The notes: generated by a model not told the origin, from the sequence alone. Shown: positions 6,102 through 13,647, counted from the first letter of the stretch. The stretch is 14,357 nucleotides of DNA from an uncultured Amaricoccus sp. (GCF_937858865.1 NZ_CALLYO010000429.1:1-14357), one strand, 5' to 3'. Made by a program: numbers and translations.

Positions 6102-7189
6102 CCGCCGCTCCGCGCGCGGGCGGCGCGGCGCATGCGCTCGGCGAAGCGGATGGCGGCGGCGACGGCGCGATAGTGCTCGGGCGCGATCTCGCGGCCGATC
6201 TCGACGGTGGCGAAGAGGGCGCGGGCGGTGGGCGGGTCGCTGTGCAGCGGGATGCCGGCGGTCTCGGCGACCTCGCGGATGCGGAGCGCGACCTCGCCCT
6301 CGCCCTTGGCGACGCAGACCGGCGCCGTCCCCTTGGCGCGCGACCATTTCAGCGCCACGGCGAAATGCGTCGGGTTCACGATGACGACATCGGCCTTGGG
6401 CACGTCGAGGAGCATCCGGTTGGTGGCGATCGCCTCGGCGCGGCTGCGGCGCTGCGCCTTCATGTGCGGGTCGCCTTCGGACTGCTTCGTTTCCTCGCGC
6501 AGGTCCTGGTAGGACATGCGCAGGCGGCGGGCGTGCTCGAAGCGCTGCCAGACGAAGTCGACCGCGCCGATCGCCACCGCGATGATGGTGGCGACGGTGA
6601 GGAGGACGCCGAGCGACTCCGCCAGCATGGCGCCGATGACCCGCGCCTCGGCGGTGGCGGCGCCGATCATCCGGTCGAGGTCGCGCGAGAGATAGACGAA
6701 GAGCGCGGTGGCGACGGCGGCGAGCTTTGTCGCCGCCTTGGCAAACTCGACGAGCCCGGCGGCGCCGAACTTGCGCTTGGCGCCGGCGAGCGGCGAGATG
6801 CGGTCGAGCTTCGGGACGATCTTCTCGCCGGAGAAGACGATCGCCTGCTGGGCGAAGAGGCTGACGAGCACGGCGGCGATGGGCAGCAGGAAGACCGGCG
6901 CGAGCGCCGCGAGCGCCTCGGCGAAGATCGCCCCGCCGAGGCGCGGACCGCCGGGGCCGAGGATGCGCCCCATCAGGCGGTCGGGCTGGCCGATGAAGAT
7001 CATCAGCGTCGAGGCGGCCTGGCTGACGGCGAAGGCGCCGCCGGTGCTGATGACGACGAGGAGCGCGAGGTAGGTGGCGGCGGCGGTGACGTCGGAGGAG
7101 CGGGGGACGTCGCCCTTGCGGCGGGCTTCGGCGAGCTTCTGCGGCGTCGGGTCGAAGACCTTCTCGCCGCTCGACTCCCCGCCGCTCAT
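6098..7189 (-). CDS. flhB: Flagellar export apparatus protein FlhB
   Basis: Inner-membrane component of the flagellar type III export gate and the substrate-specificity switch from rod/hook to filament export. The 363-aa product starts with the family N-terminus (SSGEKVFDPTPQKLAEAR). Four hydrophobic segments lie in about residues 35-215, followed by the cytoplasmic domain with EETKQSEGDPHMKAQRR. The self-cleavage motif NPTH is at residues 272-275, cut between Asn and Pro. The C-terminal VAETAGIPLHSDPPTARAL is typical. The start at 7189 overlaps the fliR stop as ATGA and the stop overlaps the next gene. Length is slightly under the enterobacterial 383 aa, the difference being in the C-terminal tail. 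Confidence 0.97.
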   Translation of the reverse strand: MSGGESSGEKVFDPTPQKLAEARRKGDVPRSSDVTAAATYLALLVVISTGGAFAVSQAASTLMIFIGQPDRLMGRILGPGGPRLGGAIFAEALAALAPVFLLPIAAVLVSLFAQQAIVFSGEKIVPKLDRISPLAGAKRKFGAAGLVEFAKAATKLAAVATALFVYLSRDLDRMIGAATAEARVIGAMLAESLGVLLTVATIIAVAIGAVDFVWQRFEHARRLRMSYQDLREETKQSEGDPHMKAQRRSRAEAIATNRMLLDVPKADVVIVNPTHFAVALKWSRAKGTAPVCVAKGEGEVALRIREVAETAGIPLHSDPPTARALFATVEIGREIAPEHYRAVAAAIRFAERMRRAARARSGG

Positions 7190-7965
7190 CGCGGCATCGC
7201 CAGCGGGTCGGCCAGCGTGGCGTCGAGGCGCTCGCCCCAGAAGTGGAGGATGACGGGTGCCGCCAGCATGAGGAGGAGGAGGCCGCCGGCGGTGATCGCG
7301 GGCGCGCCGATGAAGGCGACCATCAGCTGCGGCATGGCGCGGTTGATGGCGCCGAGGGCGAGGTTGTAGGCGAAGCCGGCGATCACGAAGGGCGCGGCGA
7401 GGGAGAAGCCGAGGGCGAAGGCCTGCGCCACGCGGGCGGTGCCCCAGGCGGCGATGTCGGCGGCGGGAACGGGCAGGCCCATGGGCAGGATCTCGTAGGA
7501 GCGCGCCATGGCAAGCGCCGCCTTGACGTGCAGGTCGGTGGCGACGGCGAGCGTGATGCCGGCGAGCATGAGGATGTTGCCGATGGCCGGCATCGGGTCG
7601 GGGGTGACGCCGGCGCCGAACATCTGCGCGAGCGCGGTCGACTGCGCCGCGATCGAGCCGGCGAGCTGGAGCGCCAGCACCATGAGGCGGATCGCGAGGC
7701 CGAGGAGGAGGCCGATCGAGCTCTCGATCATCAGCATGAGGAGCATCGGCCGGGCGGGGTCGGGGCTGGCGAGGCCGGGCGCGAGGAGCGGCCAGACCAC
7801 CATCGTGAAGGCGATGGCGACGCCGAGGCGCACCCGCGCCGGGATCAGCTGCTCGCCGAAGCCCGGCAGGAGCGCGACGACCCCGGCGACGCGGGCGAAG
7901 ACGAGGATGAAGCCGGTGAGCCCCGTCTGGGCGAGGTCCATCAGCGCGCCGAGGCCCTCGAACAT
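7186..7965 (-). CDS. fliR: Flagellar export apparatus protein FliR
   Basis: Multi-pass membrane protein that with FliP and FliQ forms the export channel at the base of the rod. The 259-aa product is almost wholly hydrophobic, with about six membrane segments starting at residue 15. FliR landmarks are FARVAGVVALLPGFGEQLIPARVRLG in the N-terminal region, GLLLGLAIRLM, and the loop LAQMFGAGVTPDPMPAIGN. ALGAINRAMPQLMVAFIGAP comes near the C-terminus. The start at 7965 shares one base with the flhA stop (TGATG) and the stop overlaps flhB. FliP and FliQ are not encoded in the window. Confidence 0.96.
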   Translation of the reverse strand: MFEGLGALMDLAQTGLTGFILVFARVAGVVALLPGFGEQLIPARVRLGVAIAFTMVVWPLLAPGLASPDPARPMLLMLMIESSIGLLLGLAIRLMVLALQLAGSIAAQSTALAQMFGAGVTPDPMPAIGNILMLAGITLAVATDLHVKAALAMARSYEILPMGLPVPAADIAAWGTARVAQAFALGFSLAAPFVIAGFAYNLALGAINRAMPQLMVAFIGAPAITAGGLLLLMLAAPVILHFWGERLDATLADPLAMPR

Positions 7966-10040
7966 CAGGCGAGGCCGAGCACGGCCGGCCGCGCGCCGGG
8001 GCCGATCTCCTCGAAGGAGAAGACCGGGTTGCGGATGCCCTTGGCGAGCAGGACGGTGTGCAGGAAGCGCCGGCGCTTGGTCGAGGTGACGACGGCCGGA
8101 TAGCGGCCCTGGGCGCCGGCGTGGGCGATCCTCTCGGCGACCGAGTTGGCGAGGCGGTTGAACTCGGCCGGCGGCAGGGCGACGTCGACCACGCCGCCGC
8201 CCTCGGGCAGCTGGTAGGCCTGGAAGAGCTCCTCCCAGGAGGGGTTGAGCTGGATGAGCGGGAGCGCGCCGTCCGCCTCCTGGATGCCGGCGACGAGCTG
8301 GAAGCCGAGGCGGTGCCGCACCTGCTCGCAGAGCACCTCGGCGCTGGCGCTCGGGGCGTTGGCCTCGGAGATCGCCTCGAGGATGAGCGGCAGGTTGCGG
8401 ATCGAGACGCGCTCCTCGAGGAGGAGGCGGAGCACCGCCTGCAGCGTGTCGATCGAGACCTTCTCGGGGATGAACTCGTCGAGCATCTTGCGGTTCGCCT
8501 CGGCCCGGCGGGTGTCGGTGAGCGAGGTGAATTCCTCGAGCAGCTTGCGCAGGCTGCGGCGGGTGAAGAGCTTGCCGAAGTTCGCCTTGACGATCTCGAG
8601 CAGATGGGTGGCCACGACTTCGGTCGGGGTGACGACGGAGAGGCCCATGAGCGCCGCCTCCTCCTGCAGCGCGGGGGCGATCCAGCGGGCCGGGGCGCCG
8701 TAGACCGGCTCGGCGACCGAGCGGCCGTCGGGGGCGGGGGCACCCTCGTCGGGAAGGAGCACCAGCACGCGGTCGGTCTCGATGGTCGATCGGGCGACCT
8801 CCACCCCCTGGATGCGGATGGCGTAGGTGCCGGGCTCGAGGCCGGGATTGTCGGTGAGGCGGATCTCCGGGAGGATCAGGCCGAACTCGCTGGCGATGTG
8901 GTTGCGCATGTTGAGGATGCGCGCGTCGAGGCCGGTCGCCTCGTCCATCACCACGGGGACGAGGTTGGGCGAGAACTCCATGTGGATCTCGTCGACGTCG
9001 AGGAGGTCGCCGAGCGAGCGCCTGGCCGGTGCGCGCGCCTCCGGCGGGGCTGCGGCCGCCGCGGCTTCGCGGAGCCTGGTCTGCCGCGAGAGCCAGGCGG
9101 CGACGGCGAGGCAGATGGCGCCGACCAGGAAGGGGATGAAGGGCAGGCCGGGGATGAAGGCGAAGAGCGCCATCAGCACGGCGACGGTGCCGAGCGCGGT
9201 CGGATAGCCGCCGAGCTGGCGCATCAGCGCGCGGTCGGTCGAGCCGACGAGGCCGCCCTTGGAGAGCAGCATCGCCGAGGCGATCGAGATGATGACGGCG
9301 GGGATCTGGGTGACGAGGCCGTCGCCGACGGTGAGGATCGAGTAGGTCTCGAAGGCGTCGTGCAGGGCCATGCCGTGCACCAGCACGCCCATGGCGAGGC
9401 CCATGACGAGGTTCAGGAGCGTGATGAGGAGACCGGCGATGGCGTCGCCCTTCACGAACTTCGAGGCGCCGTCGAGCGAGCCGAAGAAGGTCGTCTCCTC
9501 CTGCTCGATCCGCCGCCGCTCGCGGGCCTCGGCGTGGGAGATCGCGCCCGCGGCCATGTCGCTGTCGATGGCGAGCTGCTTGCCGGGCATCCCGTCGAGC
9601 GCGAAGCGGGCGCCGACCTCGGCCATGCGGCCGGCGCCCTTGGTGATGACGATGAAGTTGACGATGAGCAGGACGGCGAAGATCACCAGGCCGAGGAAGA
9701 CCGAGCCGCCCATGATGAACATGGCGAAGCCCTCGATCACGTGGCCGGCCGCCTTGGTGCCGGTGTGGCCCTGGCCGATGATGAGCTTGGTGGAGGAGAC
9801 GTTCAGCGAGAGCCGCAGCATCAGCGAGGCGAGCAGGATCGTCGGGAAGGAGGAGAAGTCGAGCGGGCGCTGGATGAAGAGGGTGATGGTGAAGATGAGG
9901 ATGGCGATGGCGAAGGAGGCCGCGAGGCCGAGGTCGAGCACCCAGGCCGGCATCGGCAGGATCATCATGGCGATGACCGCCATGAGCGCCATGGCGAGGA
10001 GCACGGTCGGCTGGTAGAGGGTGCGGAGGCTCAGGTCCAT
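7965..10040 (-). CDS. flhA: Flagellar export gate protein FlhA
   Basis: Core of the flagellar type III gate: a nonameric ring whose cytoplasmic domain docks chaperone-substrate complexes and whose membrane part uses the proton motive force. The 691-aa product has several membrane helices within roughly residues 10-330. The FHIPEP family signature ITKGAGRMAEVGARFALDG is at 132-150, with MPGKQLAID following. ASKFVKGDAIAG (192-203) contains the conserved, functionally important aspartate (Asp199 here). After an alanine/proline linker the cytoplasmic domain carries LILPEIRLTDNPGLEPGTY and the TPTEVVATHLLEIVKAN segment. Length equals the family norm (about 690-700). The ATG at 10040 shares a base with the preceding stop; longer upstream reading would overlap the transglycosylase gene. 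Confidence 0.98.
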   Translation of the reverse strand: MDLSLRTLYQPTVLLAMALMAVIAMMILPMPAWVLDLGLAASFAIAILIFTITLFIQRPLDFSSFPTILLASLMLRLSLNVSSTKLIIGQGHTGTKAAGHVIEGFAMFIMGGSVFLGLVIFAVLLIVNFIVITKGAGRMAEVGARFALDGMPGKQLAIDSDMAAGAISHAEARERRRIEQEETTFFGSLDGASKFVKGDAIAGLLITLLNLVMGLAMGVLVHGMALHDAFETYSILTVGDGLVTQIPAVIISIASAMLLSKGGLVGSTDRALMRQLGGYPTALGTVAVLMALFAFIPGLPFIPFLVGAICLAVAAWLSRQTRLREAAAAAAPPEARAPARRSLGDLLDVDEIHMEFSPNLVPVVMDEATGLDARILNMRNHIASEFGLILPEIRLTDNPGLEPGTYAIRIQGVEVARSTIETDRVLVLLPDEGAPAPDGRSVAEPVYGAPARWIAPALQEEAALMGLSVVTPTEVVATHLLEIVKANFGKLFTRRSLRKLLEEFTSLTDTRRAEANRKMLDEFIPEKVSIDTLQAVLRLLLEERVSIRNLPLILEAISEANAPSASAEVLCEQVRHRLGFQLVAGIQEADGALPLIQLNPSWEELFQAYQLPEGGGVVDVALPPAEFNRLANSVAERIAHAGAQGRYPAVVTSTKRRRFLHTVLLAKGIRNPVFSFEEIGPGARPAVLGLA

Positions 10041-10849
10041 CAGAAGAGGCCCCCCGGCGGGCCCGAGAGGAGCGGCTGGCCCGGGGTGAGGAGCGGCGTT
10101 CCCTGGGTGACGAGGGCGCCGGCCGCCGGGACGAAGATGCCGGCGATGCCGCCCGGGGTGGCGGGCGTGGGCGTTGCGGCGCGGATGCGTTCGGCCATGG
10201 CGCGGCGCTGCGCCTCGCGGCGGGCCTGGCGGGTCGAGAAGCGCTGCCCGGGCTGGGCCGAGGCGACGAGGGTCTCCGCGTCGGTGAGGGCGCCGGGCTC
10301 GAGCTCGGCGAGCAGGCGGTCGAAGCGGGCGCGGTAGGTCATCGCCTTGTCGGGCGTCAGGGAATGGTAGGCGCCGGCGGCCTCGGACCAGCTGCCGCGC
10401 TCCTCGTAGAGCGTGCGCAGGAACTGGGCGGCGTAGGTCGCGGTCCATTCCGGGTCGAACATGTCGTCGAGCGAGGGGAAGGCGTGGCCGTGCCAGCGGT
10501 AGTTGATCTGCACGCAGCCGACGTCGAAGCTCGGTCGCCCCTCGGCCAGGCTCTGCCGGCCGAAGGCGAGCGCCTCCTCGCGGGTCTTGAACCAGAAGCC
10601 CTTGCCCTCGCGGTTGATCGCCCAGGGCCAGGCGCGCATGCGGCCGTCGCGGTGCTGGCCGGTCTCGGTGAGGGCGACGGCGAAGAGCACCTCGACCGGG
10701 ACGCCCCCGCGGCGGGCGCCCCTGGCGATGGCGGCGTCGCAGAGGGCGGAGGGGTCGGCCGACGGCTCGGCCGCGCGGGCGGGCGGGGCGGCCGCGAGGA
10801 CCGCCAGCACGAGTGCCAGACCGAGCCCGACGCCGGACCGGGGTGTCAT
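10040..10849 (-). CDS. Secreted lytic transglycosylase, SLT domain, flagellar SltF-like
   Basis: Predicted periplasmic peptidoglycan lyase of 269 aa, first gene of the export operon. A Sec signal (residues 1-27) with cleavage near ARA-AE is followed by a Slt-type fold. The likely catalytic glutamate is Glu62 in AVALTETGQ, then RAWPWAIN, FDVGCVQINYRWHG (109-121) and AGAYHSL (159-164), the usual order of Slt motifs. The rest (from about 175) is a low-complexity alanine/proline/glycine tail to GPPGGLF. The ATG at 10849 is preceded by GGAGGAG 9 nt upstream. Since alphaproteobacterial FlgJ generally lacks a muramidase domain, and Rhodobacter sphaeroides uses the separate enzyme SltF for rod penetration, this gene probably supplies that activity here. 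This is inferred from its place directly before flhA. The C-terminal tail might mediate binding to rod proteins. Confidence 0.85.
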   Translation of the reverse strand: MTPRSGVGLGLALVLAVLAAAPPARAAEPSADPSALCDAAIARGARRGGVPVEVLFAVALTETGQHRDGRMRAWPWAINREGKGFWFKTREEALAFGRQSLAEGRPSFDVGCVQINYRWHGHAFPSLDDMFDPEWTATYAAQFLRTLYEERGSWSEAAGAYHSLTPDKAMTYRARFDRLLAELEPGALTDAETLVASAQPGQRFSTRQARREAQRRAMAERIRAATPTPATPGGIAGIFVPAAGALVTQGTPLLTPGQPLLSGPPGGLF

Positions 10850-10858
10850 CCGAGGCTT

Positions 10859-10865
10859 CTCCTCC
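10859..10865 (-). promoter_or_regulatory. Ribosome binding site of the transglycosylase gene
   Basis: GGAGGAG on the minus strand, 9 nt before ATG 10849, fixes the first start of the export operon. The four downstream genes rely on overlapping stop/start junctions. Confidence 0.7.
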
Positions 10866-10896
10866 GACCGCCTGGGCTCATCTAGCGGGCGGAGGG

Positions 10897-10911
10897 TTAC
10901 CAGATGGTTAT
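10897..10911 (-). promoter_or_regulatory. CtrA-like binding site upstream of the flagellar export operon
   Basis: TTAC-N7-TTAT on the plus strand matches 6 of 8 positions of the alphaproteobacterial CtrA consensus TTAA-N7-TTAA. Read on the minus strand it contains ATAACCAT, one mismatch from the Caulobacter half-site TTAACCAT. It lies about 50-60 bp before ATG 10849, in the only gap that can hold the operon promoter. CtrA controls motility genes in many Rhodobacterales. I see no confident -35/-10 pair. Confidence 0.35.
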
Positions 10912-11014
10912 CGGCCGTGCCGGGCGGAGCCGGACGCGGCGATTCTGCCTGTCTTCACAGGGATTTGGATGCCCGGGGCAGGCGGGCGGCCGCGGGCGGC
11001 CGCACCGCGGGGGG

Positions 11015-11911
11015 TCAGGCCTCCGAGGCGAGATACCTGTCGAACCAGGCGAGCGTCCGCTCCCAGGCGAGCGCCGCCGCCGCCTCGTCGTAGCGCGGGG
11101 TAGTGTCGTTGTGGAAGCCGTGGTTCACGTCCGGGTAGAAGTGGGCCTCGTAGACCTTGCCGTTGGCCTTCAGCGCCGCCTCGTAGGCCGGCCAGCCGGC
11201 GTTGATGCGCTCGTCGAGCCCGGCGTAGTGCAGGAGCAGCGGCGCCTGGATGGCCGGCACGTCGGCCGGATCCGCCTGGCGGCCGTAGAAGGGCACCGAG
11301 GCGGAGAGTTCGGGATAGGCGACGGCGAGCGCGTTGCAGACGCCGCCGCCGTAGCAGAAGCCGACGCAGCCGACCTTGCCGGTCGAGTCGGGGTGCGCGG
11401 CGAGATATTCGTAGCCGGCGAAGAAGTCCTGCATCAGCTTCACCGGGTCGAGCTGCGACTGCATCTCGCGCCCCTCGTCGTCGTTGCCGGGATAGCCGCC
11501 GAGCGAGGTCAGGCCGTCGGGGCCGAGCGCGAGGTAGCCGGCCTTGCCGAGGCGGCGGACCACGTCCTCGATGTAGGGGTTGAGCCCGCGGTTCTCGTGC
11601 ACCACCAGCACCGCCGGCAGCGGGCCCTCCACATCGGCCGGGCGGGCCATCAGGCCGCGGACGGCGCCGTTGCCCTCGGGCGAGGGATATTCCACCCGCT
11701 CGGTGGTGATCGCCGGATCGTCCGGCGGCACCTGCGCGGCAAGCGCGTAGTCGGGCTGCAGGCCGGCGAGGAGCGTGGCGGCCGAGGCGCCGCCGACCGC
11801 GTATTTCGCCGCATGGTCGAGAAAGGCCCGCTTCGACATGTGCCCGTGCACATAGCCGTCGTAGAGCTCGAGGATGCGCTGGTCGAAGTCGCTGGCCTTC
11901 TTGCGCTGCAT
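11015..11911 (-). CDS. Dienelactone hydrolase family protein with Tat-like leader
   Basis: Alpha/beta-hydrolase of 298 aa in the dienelactone hydrolase (carboxymethylenebutenolidase) family, which opens lactone or ester bonds with a Cys-Asp-His triad. The triad is visible: Cys186 in GFCYGGG, Asp233 in [10 protein letters not shown] and His264 in DVNHGFHND. Glu106 in VHENRGLN matches the glutamate that activates the cysteine. Residues 1-24 form a helical pre-region ([14 protein letters not shown]). SKRAFL (26-31), a hydrophobic stretch and ALA-AQ (about 57-60) follow, resembling a Tat leader with Lys-Arg instead of Arg-Arg. This layout is known in YghX-like hydrolases. The start at 11911 has an almost perfect AAGGAGGT 5 nt upstream; the extension to 11974 lacks support. 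It is an isolated gene; the substrate cannot be told from context. Confidence 0.92.
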   Translation of the reverse strand: MQRKKASDFDQRILELYDGYVHGHMSKRAFLDHAAKYAVGGASAATLLAGLQPDYALAAQVPPDDPAITTERVEYPSPEGNGAVRGLMARPADVEGPLPAVLVVHENRGLNPYIEDVVRRLGKAGYLALGPDGLTSLGGYPGNDDEGREMQSQLDPVKLMQDFFAGYEYLAAHPDSTGKVGCVGFCYGGGVCNALAVAYPELSASVPFYGRQADPADVPAIQAPLLLHYAGLDERINAGWPAYEAALKANGKVYEAHFYPDVNHGFHNDTTPRYDEAAAALAWERTLAWFDRYLASEA

Positions 11912-11916
11912 CTTGG

Positions 11917-11924
11917 ACCTCCTT
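11917..11924 (-). promoter_or_regulatory. Near-perfect Shine-Dalgarno of the hydrolase gene
   Basis: AAGGAGGT on the minus strand, 5 nt before ATG 11911, complements the 16S rRNA 3' end almost fully and decides the start codon. It is the strongest ribosome site in the window. Confidence 0.8.
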
Positions 11925-11999
11925 CGTGAAGATGGCGGACAGAGTAAGGCCATCGGCCGGCCGGCCCGCTTCACGATCCGTCGACATCGTGGCCCGGCG

Positions 12000-12011
12000 T
12001 TAACACATTAA
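12000..12011 (+). promoter_or_regulatory. TTAA-N4-TTAA element upstream of the first small paralog
   Basis: TTAACACATTAA is an AT-rich island in very GC-rich DNA, 69 nt before the GTG at 12081. A similar TTAG-N4-TTAA lies 64 nt before the second paralog. The spacing is not the N7 of CtrA sites. It could be a -10 region (ATTAAT at 12007-12012) or a regulator site. Confidence 0.3.
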
Positions 12012-12080
12012 TTTCCTTGAACTTGTCTTGGATTGTCCGCGACGGCACCCTCAGGGCGAGGGAAAGTGGGGGCTTGGGTC

Positions 12081-12296
12081 GTGTTTCCATTCATCGAGGA
12101 GCGGATCGCCTATGGCCGCTCGATCCGGCAGCGGGCGAGCTGCCTCATCGAGGCCTATGGCGCGGAGGCGCGGGCCGAGGCGCTGCGGGCGGCGGAAGAG
12201 CCCGGCCTCGCGGCCGCGGAGCGGTCGTTCTGGATCGCGGTGGCGGCGCGGGTCGCCCGCCAGTTCGGCCAGAGGGACGCGCTGGCGGTGCTCTGA
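12081..12296 (+). CDS. Small protein of unknown function, paralog A
   Basis: Unrecognised 71-aa protein, predicted soluble and mostly helical, without signal peptide or membrane segment. Residues 5-62 align without gaps to the next gene's product (offset one residue) at 31 of 58 identities by hand count. The shared blocks are ERIAxGRxIRxRA (7-19), PGLxxxER (41-48) and AVAARVxRxF (53-62). That level of conservation, in frame and ending close to the same point, is strong evidence that both are real genes. The start is uncertain: GTG 12081 gives an N-terminus matching the paralog, with a poor GGGGG ribosome site (12068-12072), while in-frame GTG 12066 and TTG 12033 are alternatives. A 5-bp hairpin (12048-12052/12058-12062) lies just upstream. 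Function unknown. Confidence 0.75.
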   Translation: MFPFIEERIAYGRSIRQRASCLIEAYGAEARAEALRAAEEPGLAAAERSFWIAVAARVARQFGQRDALAVL

Positions 12297-12310
12297 CCGG
12301 CAACCTCCGG

Positions 12311-12322
12311 TTAGCCTCTTAA
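12311..12322 (+). promoter_or_regulatory. TTAG-N4-TTAA element upstream of the second small paralog
   Basis: TTAGCCTCTTAA sits within an imperfect inverted repeat GGTTA-N6-TAACC (12309-12324), 64 nt before ATG 12387, mirroring the TTAA-N4-TTAA before paralog A. GGATTGTC follows at 12332-12339 and also occurs before paralog A (12030-12037). This may be a duplicated control region, but chance is not excluded. Confidence 0.3.
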
Positions 12323-12386
12323 CCCCTCGCGGGATTGTCGGGCCGGATGCCGGTTGTCATCGTCGGCCACGGGGAGAGGGCGGGCC

Positions 12387-12605
12387 ATGCTTCTCGAACG
12401 ACTTGACGAGCGGATCGCGCTCGGGCGCGCCATCCGCGACCGCGCCAGGGAGACGGTGGAGACGCGCGGGCGCCTGGCCGAGGCGGCGGCGTGGAGCGCG
12501 GCACGGGCGCCCGGCCTCAGCCCGAGCGAGCGGAATTTCCGCGAGGCGGTGGCGGCCCGCGTCTCGCGGATGTTCGCCTACATCGGCAGCGAGCGGCAGC
12601 ATTGA
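12387..12605 (+). CDS. Small protein of unknown function, paralog B
   Basis: Unrecognised 72-aa helical, charged protein, the tandem paralog of the gene 90 nt upstream (31 of 58 identical residues without gaps). It keeps DERIALGRAIRDRA (7-20), APGLSPSERN (41-50) and AVAARVSRMF (54-63). Only the last nine residues and the first few differ freely in length and sequence. The ATG at 12387 has GGGGAGAGGG (12371-12380) as ribosome site, so this start is firm. It supports the equivalent start for paralog A. The gene is convergent with hemE, the stops being 10 nt apart, and no terminator is seen between them. No catalytic or metal-binding motif is apparent, and the single cysteine of paralog A (21) is not conserved here. 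A regulatory or binding role would be a guess. Confidence 0.8.
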   Translation: MLLERLDERIALGRAIRDRARETVETRGRLAEAAAWSAARAPGLSPSERNFREAVAARVSRMFAYIGSERQH

Positions 12606-12615
12606 CGAGGCGGCG

Positions 12616-13647
12616 CTAGCCGCGGATCGCGCGGAGCATGCGGTCGACGTTGGCGGGATCGGCCTCGGGGGTGATGCCGTGGCCGAGGTTGAAGACGTGC
12701 GGGCCGCCGGCGAAGGCGCGGACGCAGGCGCGGGTCGCCGCGTCGAGGGCCGTGCCGCCGGCGACGAGGAGGAGCGGGTCGAGGTTCCCCTGCACGCAGA
12801 GGCGGGGCTGGAGCTCGGCCGCGGCCCATTCCGGGACGACCGAGGTGTCGAGGGCGACCGCCTGGACGCCGGCCTCGGCGGCGAAGGCGGCGTAGCCGGC
12901 GCCGGCGCCGCGCGGGAAGCCGATGACCGGCAGCCGCGGGTGGGCGGCGTGCAGCGCGGCGGCGATGCGGCGGGCGGGGGCGATGGCGTAGCGGGCGAAG
13001 AGCGGGCCGGGCAGCGCGCCGGCCCAGCTGTCGAAGAGCTTGACGATCTCGGCGCCGGCCTCGACCTGGGCGAGGAGGTAGGCGATGGTCGCCTCGGTGA
13101 TGCGCCCGATCAGCGCGTCGAAGGTGGCGGGGTCGCGGTAGAGGAGCGCCCGCGCCGGGGCCTGGTCGGGGGTGCCGCGGCCGGCGATCATGTAGGTGGC
13201 GACGGTCCAGGGGGCGCCGGCGAAGCCGATCAGCGGCACCTCGGGCGGAAGGGCGGCGCGGAGGGCGCGGACGGTCTCGTAGACCGGGGCGAGCGTCTCG
13301 TGCACCGCCTCGGCCGGGCGGAGGCGGGCGAGATCGCCCGGGCCGGTGACGGTCGAGAGGCGCGGGCCCTCGCCCTCGACGAAGGCGAGCTCGGCGCCGA
13401 GCGCGTGCGGGACGAGCAGGATGTCGGCGAAGAGGATGGCGGCGTCGAAGCCGAAGCGGCGGATCGGCTGCAGCGTCACCTCGGCGGCGAGCTCGGGCGT
13501 GTAGCAGAGGTCGAGGAAGCTGCCGGCCCTGGCGCGGGTCGCGCGGTATTCCGGCAGGTAGCGGCCGGCCTGGCGCATCATCCAGACCGGCGGGACCGGG
13601 AGGGTCTCGCCGGCGAGCGCGCGCATCATCGGTCTCTTGTCGCTCAC
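12616..13647 (-). CDS. hemE: Uroporphyrinogen decarboxylase HemE
   Basis: Cytoplasmic enzyme that removes the four acetate carboxyls of uroporphyrinogen III to give coproporphyrinogen III for heme (and bacteriochlorophyll, if made). The 343-aa product has signature 1 [16 protein letters not shown] (20-35) with the substrate-binding Arg25 and Arg29. FADIL follows with the catalytic Asp75, then [13 protein letters not shown] in the middle and NLGHGI (320-325) with His323 near the end. Length is in the family range. The start is GTG at 13647, preceded by a GGGGAGGGGG purine run; starting at the internal Met7 or Met8 would remove little and is possible. It is divergent from hemC with an 80-nt shared upstream region, a layout that allows joint control of tetrapyrrole synthesis. 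Confidence 0.97.
   Translation of the reverse strand: MSDKRPMMRALAGETLPVPPVWMMRQAGRYLPEYRATRARAGSFLDLCYTPELAAEVTLQPIRRFGFDAAILFADILLVPHALGAELAFVEGEGPRLSTVTGPGDLARLRPAEAVHETLAPVYETVRALRAALPPEVPLIGFAGAPWTVATYMIAGRGTPDQAPARALLYRDPATFDALIGRITEATIAYLLAQVEAGAEIVKLFDSWAGALPGPLFARYAIAPARRIAAALHAAHPRLPVIGFPRGAGAGYAAFAAEAGVQAVALDTSVVPEWAAAELQPRLCVQGNLDPLLLVAGGTALDAATRACVRAFAGGPHVFNLGHGITPEADPANVDRMLRAIRG

Larger units (their letters stand above)
10850..11014. other. Gap between hydrolase end and export operon start
   Basis: Contains the transglycosylase ribosome site, the CtrA-like element, a 5-bp stem CCTGT-CTTC-ACAGG (10948-10961) and a perfect 10-bp tandem duplication GCGGGCGGCC (10982-10991 and 10992-11001) just after the hydrolase stop. 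The hairpin and GC-rich repeat may end hydrolase transcription, but neither has a T-run in the right orientation. Confidence 0.4.

Noticed and set aside
6098..8743. 881-codon minus-strand frame that looks like a large fusion ending in FlhB
   Set aside because: Only the last 363 codons, from 7189, are FlhB; the upstream part is an out-of-frame reading of flhA and fliR with Ser/Arg/Pro bias.
8058..10337. 759-codon plus-strand open frame antisense to flhA
   Set aside because: Composition is Glu/Gly/Asp/Arg low complexity typical of the reverse complement of a GC-rich gene; the minus strand encodes an intact FlhA.
10982..11001. Perfect 10-bp tandem duplication as a possible mobile-element scar or attachment site
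   Set aside because: Only two copies of a simple GC motif in GC-rich spacer DNA, with no mobile gene nearby.
12000..12011. CtrA site before paralog A
   Set aside because: The two TTAA boxes are 4 bp apart, not 7 as CtrA needs, so it was listed only as an unassigned element.
12017..12322. 101-codon frame overlapping small paralog A
   Set aside because: Gly/Arg-rich shadow; the paralog frame is supported by conservation with its neighbour.
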